A stretch of DNA of 64,000 nucleotides from Gnetum montanum (GCA_015680685.1 MNCI01006623.1:205019-269018); one strand, 5' to 3'. Positions 10,590 to 22,400 are shown, numbered from the stretch's first letter. Numbers and translations: made by a program. Notes: a model not told the origin generated them from the letters alone.

Positions 10590-12120
10590 GAGTTCCTAGG
10601 AGCAAATAAATTTGCCATTATGTCTACATGGACCTCATGATGATATTAAATGGTGCCTCGACTATGATTACCTAGATTCTAATCTTGAGGATCTTGTAGA
10701 CCACATAGCCTCAATAGAGAAACCCCTAGAATGGCCTAAAAACCTAGCCAAAACCCTTGACTTAGAATAGGTAGACATAACTAAATATCCTTTAGTTGAG
10801 GTTCCTATCACAACACACAGTGATGAGGAGAAAACCCTTAAATTAAGTTTCTCACTAGAGCCTCTATGTGTCCAAGATATCACTAAGGTCTTATAAAATA
10901 AGATTAAGGAATTTGCCTAGTCAAATGAAGATATGCTAGGCCTAGACCCACATCTAGTCCAACACGACATCATACTAGATCCTAGCATTAGACCAATTAA
11001 GCAAAAAGTATGCAAGATTAAACCTAATTTGGCCTTGGTAGTTCACGATGAAATCTCAAAGCTCTACCAAGTAGGTTTCATTAGGGCTATCAATTATGTA
11101 GAATGGGTATCCAACATAGTCATAGTCCCTAAGAAAAATGGGAGTATCTATATTTGCATTGATTTTTGAGACCTAAATAAAGCCACCATTAAGAATAACT
11201 TTTCTTTACCTAGTATTGATCAACTTATTGATACTACAACTGGACATGCCTTGTTGTCCTTTATGGATGAGTTCTCAGGATATAACCAAATTAGAATCAA
11301 CCTAGAGCACCAACTCAACATAACCTTTATGACCCCATGAGGTACCTTTTGTTATACAATGATTCCCTTTGGCCTTAAGAACACCGAAGCAACATACCAG
11401 AGAGCCATGACCTATATCTTCAGTGATTACATGTTGGTTTGCTTAATGATTACGTAGATGACATAGTCGTGAAGTCTAAGATAGCTAATGATCATACCAA
11501 TGACCTAGATCTTGTGCTTAAACAATGCCCAAAGTATGAGCTCAGGCTCAATCCAAAGAAGTATATCGTTGGTGTCAAGATAGATAAGATGCTTGGCTTT
11601 GGAGTATCTGAAGCAGGGATACGTGTAGATCTTGATAAGGTTAAGGCCATATCTAAATTGGTAGCACCTACCAATCTTAAAGAGCTTCAAGGATTGCAAG
11701 GTAGACTACATTTTATTTTTAGGCTTATCAATAGTCGTACGGATAAGTTACACCCCATGCACCACTTGCATAGGAAAGGAGTTCACTATGAGTGGACAAC
11801 TCAATGCCAGGAAGCCTTTGAAAACCTTAAGTAAGAATTAACACAACTACCTACAGTCTATCCTCCACAAGAGGGTAAACCATTTTATATTTATCTCACC
11901 ATTTATGATACAGCCATTAACTCTCTACTCTATTAGAAACATGATGATAGAGTATAAATGCTTGTATACTACCTTAGCCATGCACTACTAGCCCACGAGA
12001 CCCGATACACTGAATTGGAGAAGCATTTCCTAGCACTAGTCTTTTCTTTGAAGAAATGGAGACACTACCTCTTTAGAAGCCAAGTTAACATAATTTGCAA
12101 GGACTACTCATAGCCATAAT
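10590..12120 (+). pseudogene. Tat-type reverse transcriptase and RNase H, decayed
   Basis: RT copies the element RNA and RNase H removes the RNA strand. Readable blocks in order: DMLGLDPHLVQHDI (10930), GFIRAINYVEWVSNIVIV and PKKNGSIYICIDF (to about 11167), ATIKNNFSLPSIDQLID, FMDEFSGYNQIRI (11265), MIPFGLKNTEATYQRAM, and after a frameshift near 11440 YVDDIVVKS, the catalytic YxDD box. RNase H follows with HYEWTTQCQEAFENLK, VYYLSHALLAHETRYTELE and KKWRHYLFRSQ (to about 12100). Stops at about 11168, 11338, 11832 and 11935, plus the frameshift, rule out a working polyprotein. The catalytic box itself is intact. Motif wording (NNFSLPSID, MPFGLKN, YVDD) matches the Tat branch rather than Athila. 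Confidence 0.88.
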
Positions 12121-12229
12121 GATCCACATGAAAGTAGTGTATAGCCTAATGAAAATCCATAACCACAAAGTTCGACCTTCATTACATCTCTCAATCCTCA
12201 ACAAAAGGTTAAGCTATAGCCATACAACT

Positions 12230-12690
12230 CATAGTTTCACTGGTTGATGACCAAGCAGCCATAGATCCTAAGTTTCTTGATGAACACATTAACATAGTTA
12301 GCCAAGTGCCCAATGGTTATGAGGTAGCCATGAACTTTGATAGAGCTTCAACTACCCATGGGGCCAATGTTGCTACCATCATGACATTTCCATCTACTGA
12401 AATCCAATCCTTTAACTATTGTTTTGGGTTCCTATGTACCAACAACATAGTAGAATATGAGGGTTTGATTAGAAGGATGATGGTAGCTCATGACCTAGGA
12501 ATTAGATGGCTAGCCATCAATGGTGATTCACAATTCATGGTTAACCAAGTAACTTAAGTCTATGCATACAAAGATAAGCACTTACAACCTTACTACAACC
12601 TAGGAAAGTAATTATTACAATAATTCATAGATGTTGATATTGAACACATACCTTGAAATGAAAATTCCATAGCTAATTCAATTGCAACAA
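12230..12690 (+). pseudogene. Second (archaeal-type) RNase H of the Tat element, decayed
   Basis: An open stretch at 12306-12554 reads FDRASTTHGANVATIMTFPS, FGFLCTNNIVEYEGLI and INGDSQFMVNQVT. These are the hallmark blocks of the extra plant-acquired RNase H of Tat elements: an FDGAS start, a CTNNxAEYE block and a GDSQL block. The first Asp, the Glu of VEYE and the Asp of GDSQ remain. The downstream part (ADALA-like tail, to about 12690) has several stops. Having two RNase H domains in one pol is a defining trait of the Tat lineage, so this fixes the classification of the 10.6-14 kb element. Confidence 0.85.
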
Positions 12691-14060
12691 TAGCCCTTAA
12701 TGTGACATCAGATGTGTTTAGCAAGTTACCCACCTTAACTATGGACTATGCTACTCCCATTAGACAAAACATTGAGGATACCTTTGTGTCCATCATTCAT
12801 ACTACTCCTTCCAAGGAGTGGTATGATGATAACAAATTTTACCTTATGCATGGTGAATCCTCACAAGGCCTTACTACTTCTTAGAAGGATGTCATACACT
12901 AGTGGTTGAAGCCGTATGTCATCGTAGGTGACAACATATTATGTCAATGGTCTTATGATGGCATACTCCTAAGGTGCTTAGGCAAGACTAAAGCTAGAAT
13001 ACTCCTAGAGGAGGTTCACAAGGGTGTTTTTGATGGACATATAGCACCTCGATCCATAACCACTAAGATTAGATGGTTAGGCTACTATTGGCCCCATATG
13101 GAAAATGACTGCCTACAAAAGATTAAATGATGCAACACATGCCAATGATATAACAATGTGATACATGTATCACTGATTGAGTTGCATATGACCTAGATAA
13201 CATGGCTATTTTAATGATTAGGGTTGGATATCATTGGACCCATAACACCTAAATCTACTGAAAGGCATAGCTTTATCATCACTACAACTAAATAGCTTAC
13301 CAAGTGGATTGAAGCTATTACCCTAAGAAAGATCACATCTAAACAAGTTTTGAAGTTTATCCTAGACAACATTGTAGCTCATTTTGGCACACCCATGACC
13401 ATAGTTATAGATAATTGATGTAAATTCAGCATCCAAGAAACCAAGGATTTCTATCACAACCTACACATTAAGCATTCTTTCTTGTCATCTTACTACCCTT
13501 AAGCCAATGGAGAAGTAGAAGCAAGCAACAAGGCCATCATTAACTTGCTCAAGAAGATGCTCAACAATAGCAAGTGGAAGTGGCATGAGCAACTTGTCCA
13601 TGCACTATGGGCATATAGAACAACCTATCACACAAAAACTAGCATGACCTCTTATAGCCTTCATTAAGATTCTGAAGCTATTTCACCTTTTGAAGTATAG
13701 GTACCATCAATTTGAGTATCCTTGACTAACTTCATCAATGATAAGAAAAGCAAGGATTTGTAGATAGTAGTGCTAGATTTGGTGGAAGAGCAACATATGT
13801 AAGCACTTTCTCACATCAAGTACTATCAAGAGAGGAAAAAGCAACAACATCATCATAAGCTAATCATGCATGAGATCAAGGACGTGGATCTCATCCTAAA
13901 AGTTATCTTTGAGTATGCAAACAAATTATCAGCTAACTATGAAGGGCCCTTCCTTGTCTCTAGAGCCTATGGATATGGAGCATTCAAAATAGCTAAGATG
14001 GACAGGAATGAGTTGGTTAATCTAGTTAATTATTCCTATCTAAAGCCATACTACATGTAG
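12691..14060 (+). pseudogene. Tat-type integrase, decayed
   Basis: Integrase inserts the cDNA into host DNA. The zinc-finger region (12990-13145) reads VHKGVFDGH, LGYYWPHMENDCL and CNTCQ, the H-H-C-C set. The catalytic core reads LDIIGPITP (first Asp, about 13225), TIVIDN (second Asp, about 13410) and ANGEVEASNKAI (Glu, about 13510), with 35 residues between the second Asp and Glu, as expected. ALWAYRTTYHTKTSMT follows. The C-terminal segment 13866-14060 reads KLSANYEGPFLVSRAYGYGAF and ends in YLKPYYM with a natural-looking stop. Stops break the core (for example right after IDN), but all three catalytic acids are kept. Confidence 0.88.
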
Positions 14061-14107
14061 CTAATCAATCATCAACAAGGATGCCTACTTTTAATGATCT
14101 TCTACAA

Positions 14108-14212
14108 CGTTAAAGTAGAAACATAGTATGCTACAACCTTAAACTAGTAACACAACCTACCAAGGACTTAAACTGGTACCATGGCCCACCATGACATTAA
14201 ACTAGCAACATT
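14108..14212. repeat. 30-bp minisatellite, block D
   Basis: Three to four units of the CTATGACCTTAAACTAGC-type core about 50 bp after the integrase stop, i.e. in the presumed 3' untranslated region of the Tat element. Confidence 0.7.
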
Positions 14213-14680
14213 GGTGACCTAGATAGCCTGATTCTCATATGGCCTTTATGCATTGCAACATTATAAGATGTAGTGGTGTCTTATATTCTTTATCAATGCC
14301 TCTTGGGTCAATCCTCCATACACCAACCAAGAGGAACCATTGAAACACTACAAAATTTTGCATGTTATAACTAATCTTTAACATGTAGCTTTCACCCTAT
14401 GCAACTCGAGGAAAAATTTCATTGTAAATGTGAAAATTGTAATCCACAATGGGAAATTTCACATACTTTATACTTTTGGGGTCAAAAATGCCTTATAAGT
14501 GGTCAAAGCCTCATTTCCCAAGTGAAAAAAGTCACTTATTATCTATATTTGGGCTTCGAAGGGTCAAGAATGCCTTTTGGAGTGCCAAAATCGGCAATTT
14601 AATGGGTTATATGGGGGTAGAAAATTTTCTATGCTAAAAACACATGTAGGAAGGTAGATATCACCTACCCTTATCATGGA
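14213..14680. other. 3' non-coding region of the Tat-type element
   Basis: No coding motif. Short open frames here (14399-14637) look like chance. Confidence 0.4.
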
Positions 14681-14689
14681 AGGGTAGAG

Positions 14690-15235
14690 GTTTGAAAACC
14701 TTCCCTCCCTTCAATGTGGAGACCAAAGATGCATTTTAGAAAGTTTCCACTCAAACCAAAATGTTTCCCCCAACTTGGAAACTTTTTCCCCAGCCTAGAA
14801 AGTTTCCCCCCTTCAATGTGAAGACCAAAGGAACATTTTGGAAACTTTTTTCTCAAAATGAAAAGTTCTCCCCCCACCTCCCAACTTGGAAACTTTCCCC
14901 CCAGCTTAGAAATTTCCTTCCCCTCTCCCCACTTAACTTGGAAACTACCCCCCCACACCCACCCCCACCCACTCCCCATTCCCCCCCTCCCCCCCACCAC
15001 AAACCTAGAAAGTTTCCCCCTAGCTTGGAAAGTTTTTCCCCTAGCTTGAAAAAATTCCCCCTAGCCTAGAAATTTCCCCACCCCTACTATGGAAAATCCA
15101 AACCCCTAGTGTGGAAGCCACAAGAAGCAAAATTCATCAAATTAAGCACTTTAACATTGACCAACCACTTCAACAAGCATGGTGGAGAGCTCAGCATGGA
15201 AGATTCATCTCTAGCATGGAAGGGATACTCTAGTT
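14690..15235. repeat. Pyrimidine-rich tandem repeat related to the 180-bp array
   Basis: Repeated phrases CTTGGAAACTTTCCCCCC and CTAGAAAGTTTCCCCC with long C/T runs (14760-15080), and a near-duplicate block starting CCTCCCTTCAATGTGGAGAC and repeated near 14808. The last 130 bp carry AGCATGGAAG motifs shared with the 180-bp units. The glycine-rich frame on the other strand is a product of the C-runs, not a gene. Confidence 0.7.
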
Positions 15236-15269
15236 ACTATTTTTAGTAAATGGAATGGCCATGGGGGGA

Positions 15270-15525
15270 AGCACTTACTATTTTTAGTAACCCCCTAAAT
15301 TTTGGTACCCATTTCACCTAAATTTGGCAACCATTTTGTAGCAAGATTACATAAAACTTTGTAGCTATTTTACAGCCATTTTGTAGCCTAATCATAGCCA
15401 ATTTGCAACCCCATTTATGGGCCAAATACCCTATAAAAATAAAACTGTAACACCATTTATAGGTTCCAAACATTTATCTTACATTCAATAATTTTGGAGC
15501 AAGGTTCAACATTTTTTAGCAATTC
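15270..15525 (+). mobile_element. Possible truncated 3' LTR of the Tat-type element
   Basis: A purine-rich ATGGCCATGGGGGGAAGC tract (about 15257-15274) could be the polypurine tract, and CTATAAAAATAAAAC at about 15430 a TATA box. The sequence stops where the oppositely oriented integrase of the next element begins (about 15530). No matching 5' LTR is visible, so this stays a suggestion. Confidence 0.3.
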
Positions 15526-15529
15526 TAAG

Positions 15530-16640
15530 CAAAAGGAGAGCTTTTAGGTTTCATGACCCTAGAAGAAAAGGTTTCATCAATTATATAAGGCTTCTCCCAC
15601 AATGCTTGGAATTTGATTTATTGGGGTACATGTGTGGGATTCTAATAGAGAACCTTGTCTCCTAGTTGAAATTTCTCTTTTCATATTCTAAGGTCATGCC
15701 ACTATTTATTAAATGCCTTGTGCACTTCATTCAAAGATAGGGCCACCAATTGATTTTTTTCTAGTACATTTAAGTTGATCAACGTTTCTTTTTGTACCAT
15801 ACTTAGGTCAAGGTCCAAGTCATAGGCTATTGAGAGTGTATGGACCTCAGATTGAATTGGAAGCATTGGAAGTTTTCCATACACTAGCTCGTAGGAAGAG
15901 TAGCTAATAGGGAGTTTCCATGTTAAGAAATAGGCCTAAAGGGCATCATTGAGTTTTGTGCTCCAATCTCTCCTATATTTGCTAATAATTCTTATCAAAA
16001 TATTTGTGATCTTCCTCTTAGTCACCTCTACTTGACTGTTGGCTTGGGGGTGATAAGGTATTGTTAATTTATATTCAACCCCCAAATGTTGCATGAGTTT
16101 TCAAAAAGTAGCATCTATAAATTGGATTTTGTTGTTAGAAATTAGTGCACATGGCATCCTAAACCTATTCAGAACATTTTGTTGTACAAATTGAGTAGCA
16201 ATGGATGATTTATAGTCAATGAAGACTACTACTTATACCCATTTGGTATAATAGTCAATAGAGATGATTATATATGCCTTCCCATTGGACATGGATGTGA
16301 TGGGACCCATGAAATCTATGTCCCATATGTCAAAGGATTCCAGTGGTTGAATCTATTGTTGAGGAACCTCCATTCATGCAGTCATCCCACCATCTCATTA
16401 ATAGTTTTCATGGGATCATATAAATTGGTGGACATCCCTAAAGATTGTGGCCAATAGCATACTACCATCAAGATTTTTATGGTCATGCATCTCCCAACAT
16501 AGTGGCCTCTACAAGGGCCTTCATGAGCATCCTAGAGAATGTGTAATTCATCTGCATGAGGTACACACCAACTAGGCCATCGTCACACATCTTGTAAAGG
16601 TGTGCATTGATTTCCATGAAGTGCTTAGCTTGATGAAGGA
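15530..16640 (-). pseudogene. Athila-like integrase, decayed (element at 15.5-21.9 kb)
   Basis: Minus strand. The zinc finger (about 16560-16440) reads AHEGPCRGHYVG and KILMVVCYWPQ. The core reads MDFIGPITSMSNGKAYIII (16310), a weakened second-Asp block (ALISNNKIQF, Asp replaced by Asn), then YHPQANSQVEVTKRKI with the Glu kept. After LPISYSSYELVYGKLPMLPI the C-terminal part follows (15702-15884: LDLDLSMVQKETLINLNVLE). The second catalytic Asp is lost and stops interrupt the frame. It is cut at about 15530, so this element's 3' ORF and 3' LTR are missing. Confidence 0.85.
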
Positions 16641-18300
16641 ATTATTGTTTCTTCCTATAGTCCAAATATTATGGCATCTCCTAAGTGAGAAAATAAGTGA
16701 GGATGCCATCATACCATTTTGGTTCTATGGAAATTTTCTCATTTACTCTAGCAACAAAGAGGAGTTCATCAAGAAACTGGTCAGAGAGTAGGCTCTCCTC
16801 CTCTTTGTTATCCCATCGTAATCGAGAAAAGTGATCAGCAACCACATTCTTAGTCCCCTTTTGATCTTCCACTGTAAGATCGAATTCCTACAATATTAGC
16901 AGTCACCATATGACACAGGGGCTCACCGTTGGCTTATTCACAAGGAAGTAGATGGCACTATGATTAGTGTGCACAAATACTTTATATCCAAGCACATAGT
17001 TTTTAAAATTTTTCAAAGCATACACCGTCACCATCAATTCTTTTTTCTATGGTGGTGTAATTTAGTTACACATCCACAATGTTTCAACTTATGTAGTGGA
17101 TGTAATATGGATTTTTCTTATCATCCAACTATGTAAAAATGACTCCCAAGGTGTAATTAGATGCATCTATCATTATATAAAATGTTGTGGACCAGTCAAG
17201 TGCTTGTAGAATTGGAGTCTCTACAAGCTTCGCATTCCTTGGTCCAAATGAAGAAAACATCTTTCTTTGTTAGCTCAACCAATGATTTTGTGATCATAGA
17301 GAAATTCTCTATGAATTTTCGATAGTAACCAATGTATCTAAGGAATGATCAAACATCTTTTATAGTTTTTGGTTGATGAGTGATTCCTTGGATGATCCTT
17401 TTTTTGGGATCTACTTTGATCCCTTTCTAAAAAATGTTGTGTTCCAATAAAATGCCTTCTTGGACCATGAGATGGCTCTTTTACCAATTGATCTGTAGGT
17501 TTGTTTCCACACATTGTTTGAGTACTTGCTCTAGGTAGTGTAAGGCTTGCTCGAATATAACACCATAAGTGGAGAAGTCATCCATAAAGACTTCTACTCT
17601 ACTACCTATTTTCTACTAAAAGATGCTTAAGACCAAATGTTGGAAAGTGGCAAGATCATTGCATAGATCAAAAGGCATCTTGTGGTATGCAAAGGTCTCC
17701 TAGGGACTTGTGAATGTTGTTTTGGTTTGGTCTTCTGGTGTAATTTCGATTTAGTTATAGCCACTATAACCATCTAGGAAACTATAATAGCAATGCCTTA
17801 ATATGGTTTCCAACAACTGATCAACGAATGACAATGGAAAATGATCTTTTAATGTTACCATTGTTAATAACTTGAAGTTAATATGAACCCACCATTTACC
17901 ACCTCTCTTTGGCACTATCATGAGTGGGCTAACCCACTTGCTATTCGCAATGGGATAGATGAACCCTGCCTGAGTTACTCAATCTCCTCATTAATAATTT
18001 TCTTCAATTTTTAGTTCAACTGATGTTGTGATTGGCTCCTTGGGTTCATGGATGGATCTGTGTAAATGCAGTGCTACCATATCCATGGATTAGTTTTAGT
18101 AAGTTCAGGATATGACCAAGCAAAGGTTGTTGGCCATCTATTGACCACTTTTAATAATTTTTCTTTTTTCTTGAGAGCAAGTTTAGTATTAAGTATGACT
18201 AGCTTTCCATTTTTCAAGAATGCATATTCTAGGCTGGTAGGTAGAGTTTTCAACTCTATGGGATCTTGTTTGAAATTCTTAGGAATCTCCAACTCTTCCC
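16641..18300 (-). pseudogene. Athila-like reverse transcriptase and RNase H, decayed
   Basis: Minus strand. The linker before RT (18292-18074) reads ELKTLPTSLEYAFLKNGKLV and RWPTTFAWSYPELTKTNPW, a typical Athila pre-RT segment. RT holds the catalytic block VEVFMDDFSTYG at about 17590, followed by VLKQCVETNLQINW and KSHLMVQEGILLEH. RNase H reads YIMIDASNYTLGVIF (about 17180) and ends in DQKGTKNVVADHFSRL (16872-16800). The FMDD box is intact, but there are many stops. Order and wording place this element in the Athila branch, unlike the Tat element at 10.6-14 kb. Confidence 0.87.
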
Positions 18301-18539
18301 AATTTTATCATTATTTTCATTATTACAAAGTTGGTGATGAGTTTTCCCTAGTTCATCCATGCCTATGACATAAGCGCATGCCAGGCTCTTAGTAGGTTCC
18401 ATGCACATTGTGCTGCTATCAAAATTAGTGGTTAGCCATTGGGTGCCCTCTTATTTTGTGGCTACTACATACATGCAAAAAATAGATGCTCGTTTCATGA
18501 ACCAAAGTTTCTACATGCAATTGCATCTTGTATCATTAT

Positions 18540-19025
18540 ACGCAATGCATGGAACTCATCTCTTCTTAATCTTTTCAAATGCATATCTCTTAGATATTTC
18601 TAGGAAAAGATCTATGATGTCCATTCTTGCATTAATAGGGCTTAGCCATGCCCTTTCCATAATAATTGGATAGTCCCCCTTATAGTTCTCAACCTTGATT
18701 ATTAGGAAATTGGTAGGATAAGACCACTCATAGACAATGATTACAATGTCTTTCAATAGTCCTAATGAAACAGTAATGGACTGGTTTGTCAATTCCAATC
18801 TAATATTGCTCTTCTTAAGAGTTGGAAAGTTCCAAGTAGTATACATCTCATGATAAATCAGGTTCACACTACAACCTGAATTAATAATAGCTTTACATGG
18901 CTTATTCCTAGTAATTTATAAAAAGATAAGAAGACTCCTAGGATCAGCTAATTTTCTAGGAAGGTTTCCAGCCCAAATCCAATTAGGTACAACATGTGTA
19001 AGCATAATAGTATGGATTTTGGGTA
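18540..19025 (-). pseudogene. Athila-like protease, decayed
   Basis: Minus strand, open frame 18867-18556 and upstream residues. It reads MYTTWNFPTLKKSNIRLEL, QSITVSLGLLKDIVI, YPTNFLIIKVENYKGDYPII and ERAWLSPINARMD; the last corresponds to the GRPWL motif. The DSG active-site triplet just upstream is degraded. It aligns well with the protease at 60.45-61.15 kb, showing these are copies of one family. Confidence 0.82.
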
Positions 19026-21464
19026 GCATTTATTTTGAAGAGGATCTAATGGAATGGTTTATAAAGGATGAGGTAGGAGTAGGGTCACTAGCCACCTAAG
19101 TATGTGAGGGCCTAGTAGGGCTATTGGTTTGGAAGAATTTTCTTTTATGAGCATGAAGTTCCAAACCCCTTAGCTAATGAACCGATTATACATTGATAGC
19201 CCTAGTAGCATTGCATTGCTACAGCTGGGTCAGGAGTTCATCCTACATAGATGAAGTAGGCAGTAGTTGTGTTGAGGATGCTGGAATAGGTGTAGGAATA
19301 GGAGGATAAGGATAAAATGTGACATCCCTCCTGGAATGCGGAGAATGAGCTTTATAGTATTCATGAGGGTAGTAGTAATGTTGAAAAGGAGAAACATGGC
19401 TAGAAGAGTCACATGGAGACAAGGGTTCTAAATGTAATACCAATATGAATTTGATTGCCTATAAGGGTATTTTTTCCATGGTGGTCGCATCCCCCATGAC
19501 TATGGTTGGTGCCACTATTGATATTTCTCATACGGTTGTAATGGAGTTTCACTTAGATAATATTTTTGTTGCTGATGGAACTACCTATGATTTCCTTGAG
19601 GATAAGGTAATCTTCTAGGTGTTTGTCTTTTTTCTAGTCATGGATTCAAAGCATACACCCCAAATTCCTATAAGTATGACACAATGGGGTAACATCCCTT
19701 AGGATGTTCTTATTGGTAGATGTCACACCCACCATCATCATCTGATTTAGTTTTCGTAACTTCATCTACTGTAGCAATCTTGCCCTTACCACTTTGGTAG
19801 GCATGTTCAACTTCTTTTCACCTCTTATGGTCATGATCACTACATTGCTCTCTTGATTCTTTTGTGATTTTTAAAGTAGTTTAAAATTTTTCATCAAATG
19901 AATCCCACATTTTATCTACCTTAGCCAAAATTTCAAATATATATTTTTGAATCAGTAGGTCTTTTTGTTCACCACCTCATCAATAGATGACTCATCCTCA
20001 CTATGAAAAAATTGGATTTCTCTCTTTCTAATGGAAGGATCCCTATTCTATTCCTCAACACTTTCATGTTTTCTCAACTCTACTTCTTCTTTTTCTACCT
20101 ATTTAATTTACCTTTGGTTCTGATGGGCTTTGATTTTTCATAGTTTCCCTTGGGCATAAACCCCAAGAGTTCTTCTCATTTTTTATCTAAGTCCATCAAT
20201 GATATGGTGAAGTTGTTCCCATTAAGGATAACCATGGCTAAGGCATCAATGTATGAGAGAATAGTATCTACCCATGGCACTATCCAAGGGTTCATGGTTC
20301 CCTTGCTTCCATCCTTGGATCTACCTTTTTAGATTAGACACTCTAGAGTATGTTTGATACTTATCATTAAATAACTCTAGCATTGTGATCCACCTACAGA
20401 TGGATTCCAACTCCAAGAACTAGTACTAATTTTCTACTTCCTTAATGAGTGTTCTAGAAAAGAGCTTCAATTTCTGCTAATCATTTTCAATATTTTGTAA
20501 GACATAAGCATCATGAAAAGCTTGAAGATATGTTTGTGAATCAAAGTTATATCCATCCTCAAATCTAGAAATATTTTTCATATCAAGTCATTTGATTCGA
20601 CTATCTTTCACATGTCTAGTTCAAATTTTTATAACCTCTAGAATATTTAACATGCTTTGAGTTGCTAGCAAAGGTTCATCATCATCATTATTTTAATGAA
20701 ATCAATGATGTCCTCTACTAACCCTTCATTCATGGTGGGCCAAATAATCATTATTGTTGTCTTGCTATTCCCCTTCATCACAATTGTTCTCTCTACAACA
20801 TTTGTTAGAACTAGAAAAAGAAGAAGAAAAAGATGTAGATGAAGAGGGAAAAGAGGAAGAAGGACTATCACCATCATGTTTTTTGCCAACTTCTCTATAG
20901 TTTTCATGGCCATGTTTGTTAGTTTTTTTTGTCATCTTGACACTTGTTTGAGCCCCTACTTTGACTTCCATTTTTACCTGAACCTAGATTATTAATAGTG
21001 AACTATAGATTCAGGACTACACCCCCATCACCAATAACAAGGGATGAAGAATCTTAATGTTGAGAGTTCCCAAAGGAATGATCTTCATTATTATTTTAGT
21101 TAAGTAGAAATAAGGGATTGGTGAACCGTTTCCCCTTTATAAACTCATGGTGCTTCTTCTAGTATTGATCTCTCCTGCATTTTGTTTTAGTGGGATAATA
21201 GTCTCACTAGTCATAATCATGCATAATGTATTCCTCTTGAAGTTCTTGGATGCCTAACCTCCTAAGAGTTTGAAGTAGCATCTTAGGCACAGATCGATTA
21301 GAAGGTATGAAAATGTTACTTTTCATATCTCACCATCGCAGTTGTTCATCCTGATGCAAGATGAAGGTGAAGTCAAGCACATACTCATCTAGATGAGTAT
21401 ACACCAACTTACATTCTCTAGGGACTGGTGGTTTAGTATCATCGTGCCTTTGAGAAGAATACAT
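19026..21464 (-). pseudogene. gag of the Athila-like element, decayed
   Basis: Minus strand, about 2.4 kb. The chosen start is the ATG at 21464-21462. The N-terminus reads KLVYTHLDEYVLDFTFILHQ then DEQLRW, a block repeated in the copy at 58.3 kb. A Ser/His-rich stretch follows (20971-20765), then NPKGCYPIVSYL and GVYALNP near 19690-19640, also shared with 59.8 kb. Stops occur throughout. Gag forms the particle that packages element RNA. No CCHC zinc knuckle is readable. Confidence 0.75.
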
Positions 21465-21598
21465 TTTGCAATATAAATAAGATAACAATGATCTTATGTA
21501 ACTATATTTATTGTGAGAATGATTTTGACCTTAGGGTCTATCCAACAATGTTAATGATGTTTACTAAATCTAGACAGTGTAGGTCTTAGTAAAATGAG

Positions 21599-21616
21599 CC
21601 CTCGGCAATGGAACCA
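21599..21616 (-). promoter_or_regulatory. Decayed primer binding site (tRNA-Asp type)
   Basis: Read on the minus strand, TGGTTCCATTGCCGAGGG corresponds to the intact PBS TGGCGCCGTTGCTGGGGA at 58046, with about five changes. It lies one or two bases inside the LTR end, exactly where a PBS should be, and marks the 5' end of the minus-strand element. Confidence 0.7.
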
Positions 21617-21617
21617 A

Positions 21618-21893
21618 AGATGAGCGGTAAAGTACTACTATGCTTAACCAGAAAAATCACTAAGCATTCACACATGATCGGGTTAAATTTTTTGGACTCT
21701 ATGTCTTCTAGTACACTAGCCTCTAGGAAATGAACTTTGTCCTAATAGTCATTTCTCATCTTCCCAAGTACACTTGTGATACACAAAGGTATGGTTAAGT
21801 TTAATCAAGGCATATGATTTTTATTATTGTATGTTTTATCCTCCTAGTATTTTAAAATAGAAAGATCAAGTAATTTAATAGCTAATTCAACTT
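21618..21893 (-). mobile_element. 5' LTR of the Athila-like element, truncated
   Basis: The minus-strand LTR end resembles the ends at 30624 and 58044 (a CTCATC terminus preceded by ACCGCTCATC-like sequence), and TATGGTTAAG at about 21791 has counterparts in the other LTRs. Homology stops near 21893, so only the 3' third of the LTR remains. Confidence 0.6.
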
Positions 21894-22029
21894 ATGAAGC
21901 CTACATAATGAATTCAACTTAGTAGCGATTTCTTTGAAGCCTACATTATGAATTCAACTTACTAAAAAGTTATGTCATTATTAGTAACTAATGATTCTGG
22001 TATTTCAAACCAATTTATTATGTATTGCT
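21894..22029. repeat. Short direct duplication at a truncation point
   Basis: GAAGCCTACATAATGAATTC at 21897 recurs about 40 bp later with one change (GAAGCCTACATTATGAATTC). It sits where the LTR ends and the next integrase fragment begins. Confidence 0.6.
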
Positions 22030-22400
22030 TTGAGAACTGGATTACATCATATGACGTACTTCTTCTTAAAGCTTTATCTTTCATCCATTTAGTAAAATAA
22101 TCAATAACTGTTAGAATAAATTTATGTCTTGCTTTAGATGGAGTAATAGCTCCTATGAAATCTAATCCCCATCACTGGAAAGGTTTATTTACTACTTGCT
22201 TTAAATGGAGTAATAGCTCCTATGAAATCTAATCCCCATCACTAGAAAGGTTTATTTACTACTACTAGCTTTGATGGAGCATTTGCTCTTTTTAGCTTTC
22301 GTCCATGAATTTGGCACTTATAGCAAGTTACAATTTTGTTTTGCAAGTCCTTATACATTATAGGTTAATAGAATCCATGTCTTAGAATATGTTGCTATTG
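22030..22400 (-). pseudogene. Integrase fragment of another gypsy element, with internal duplication
   Basis: Minus strand reading in order: IVTCYKCQIHGRKLKRANAP (zinc-finger end), PFQ-stop-WGLDFIGAITPF (first Asp), FILTVIDYFTKWMKDKALRR, YIINWFEIPESLVTNND (second Asp region). It is neither the Athila nor the Tat wording and looks like a chromovirus-type or related gypsy integrase. A 67-bp segment covering the GLDFIGAI block is duplicated in tandem (see next entry), which shifts the frame. The catalytic Glu region is absent. Confidence 0.75.
22131..22263. repeat. 67-bp tandem duplication inside the integrase fragment
   Basis: The phrase GGAGTAATAGCTCCTATGAA and its flanks appear twice, with only two or three differences between copies, ending in AAAGGTTTATTTACTACT each time. 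High similarity between copies means the duplication is younger than the general decay of the fragment. Confidence 0.9.

Noticed and set aside
14674-15069. Gly/Trp-rich (minus) and Pro-rich (plus) frames
   Set aside because: Compositional products of the C/T-rich tandem repeat.
18066-18673. Plus-strand frames of 100 and 90 codons
   Set aside because: Shadows of the minus-strand protease and pre-RT linker, which carry the family motifs.
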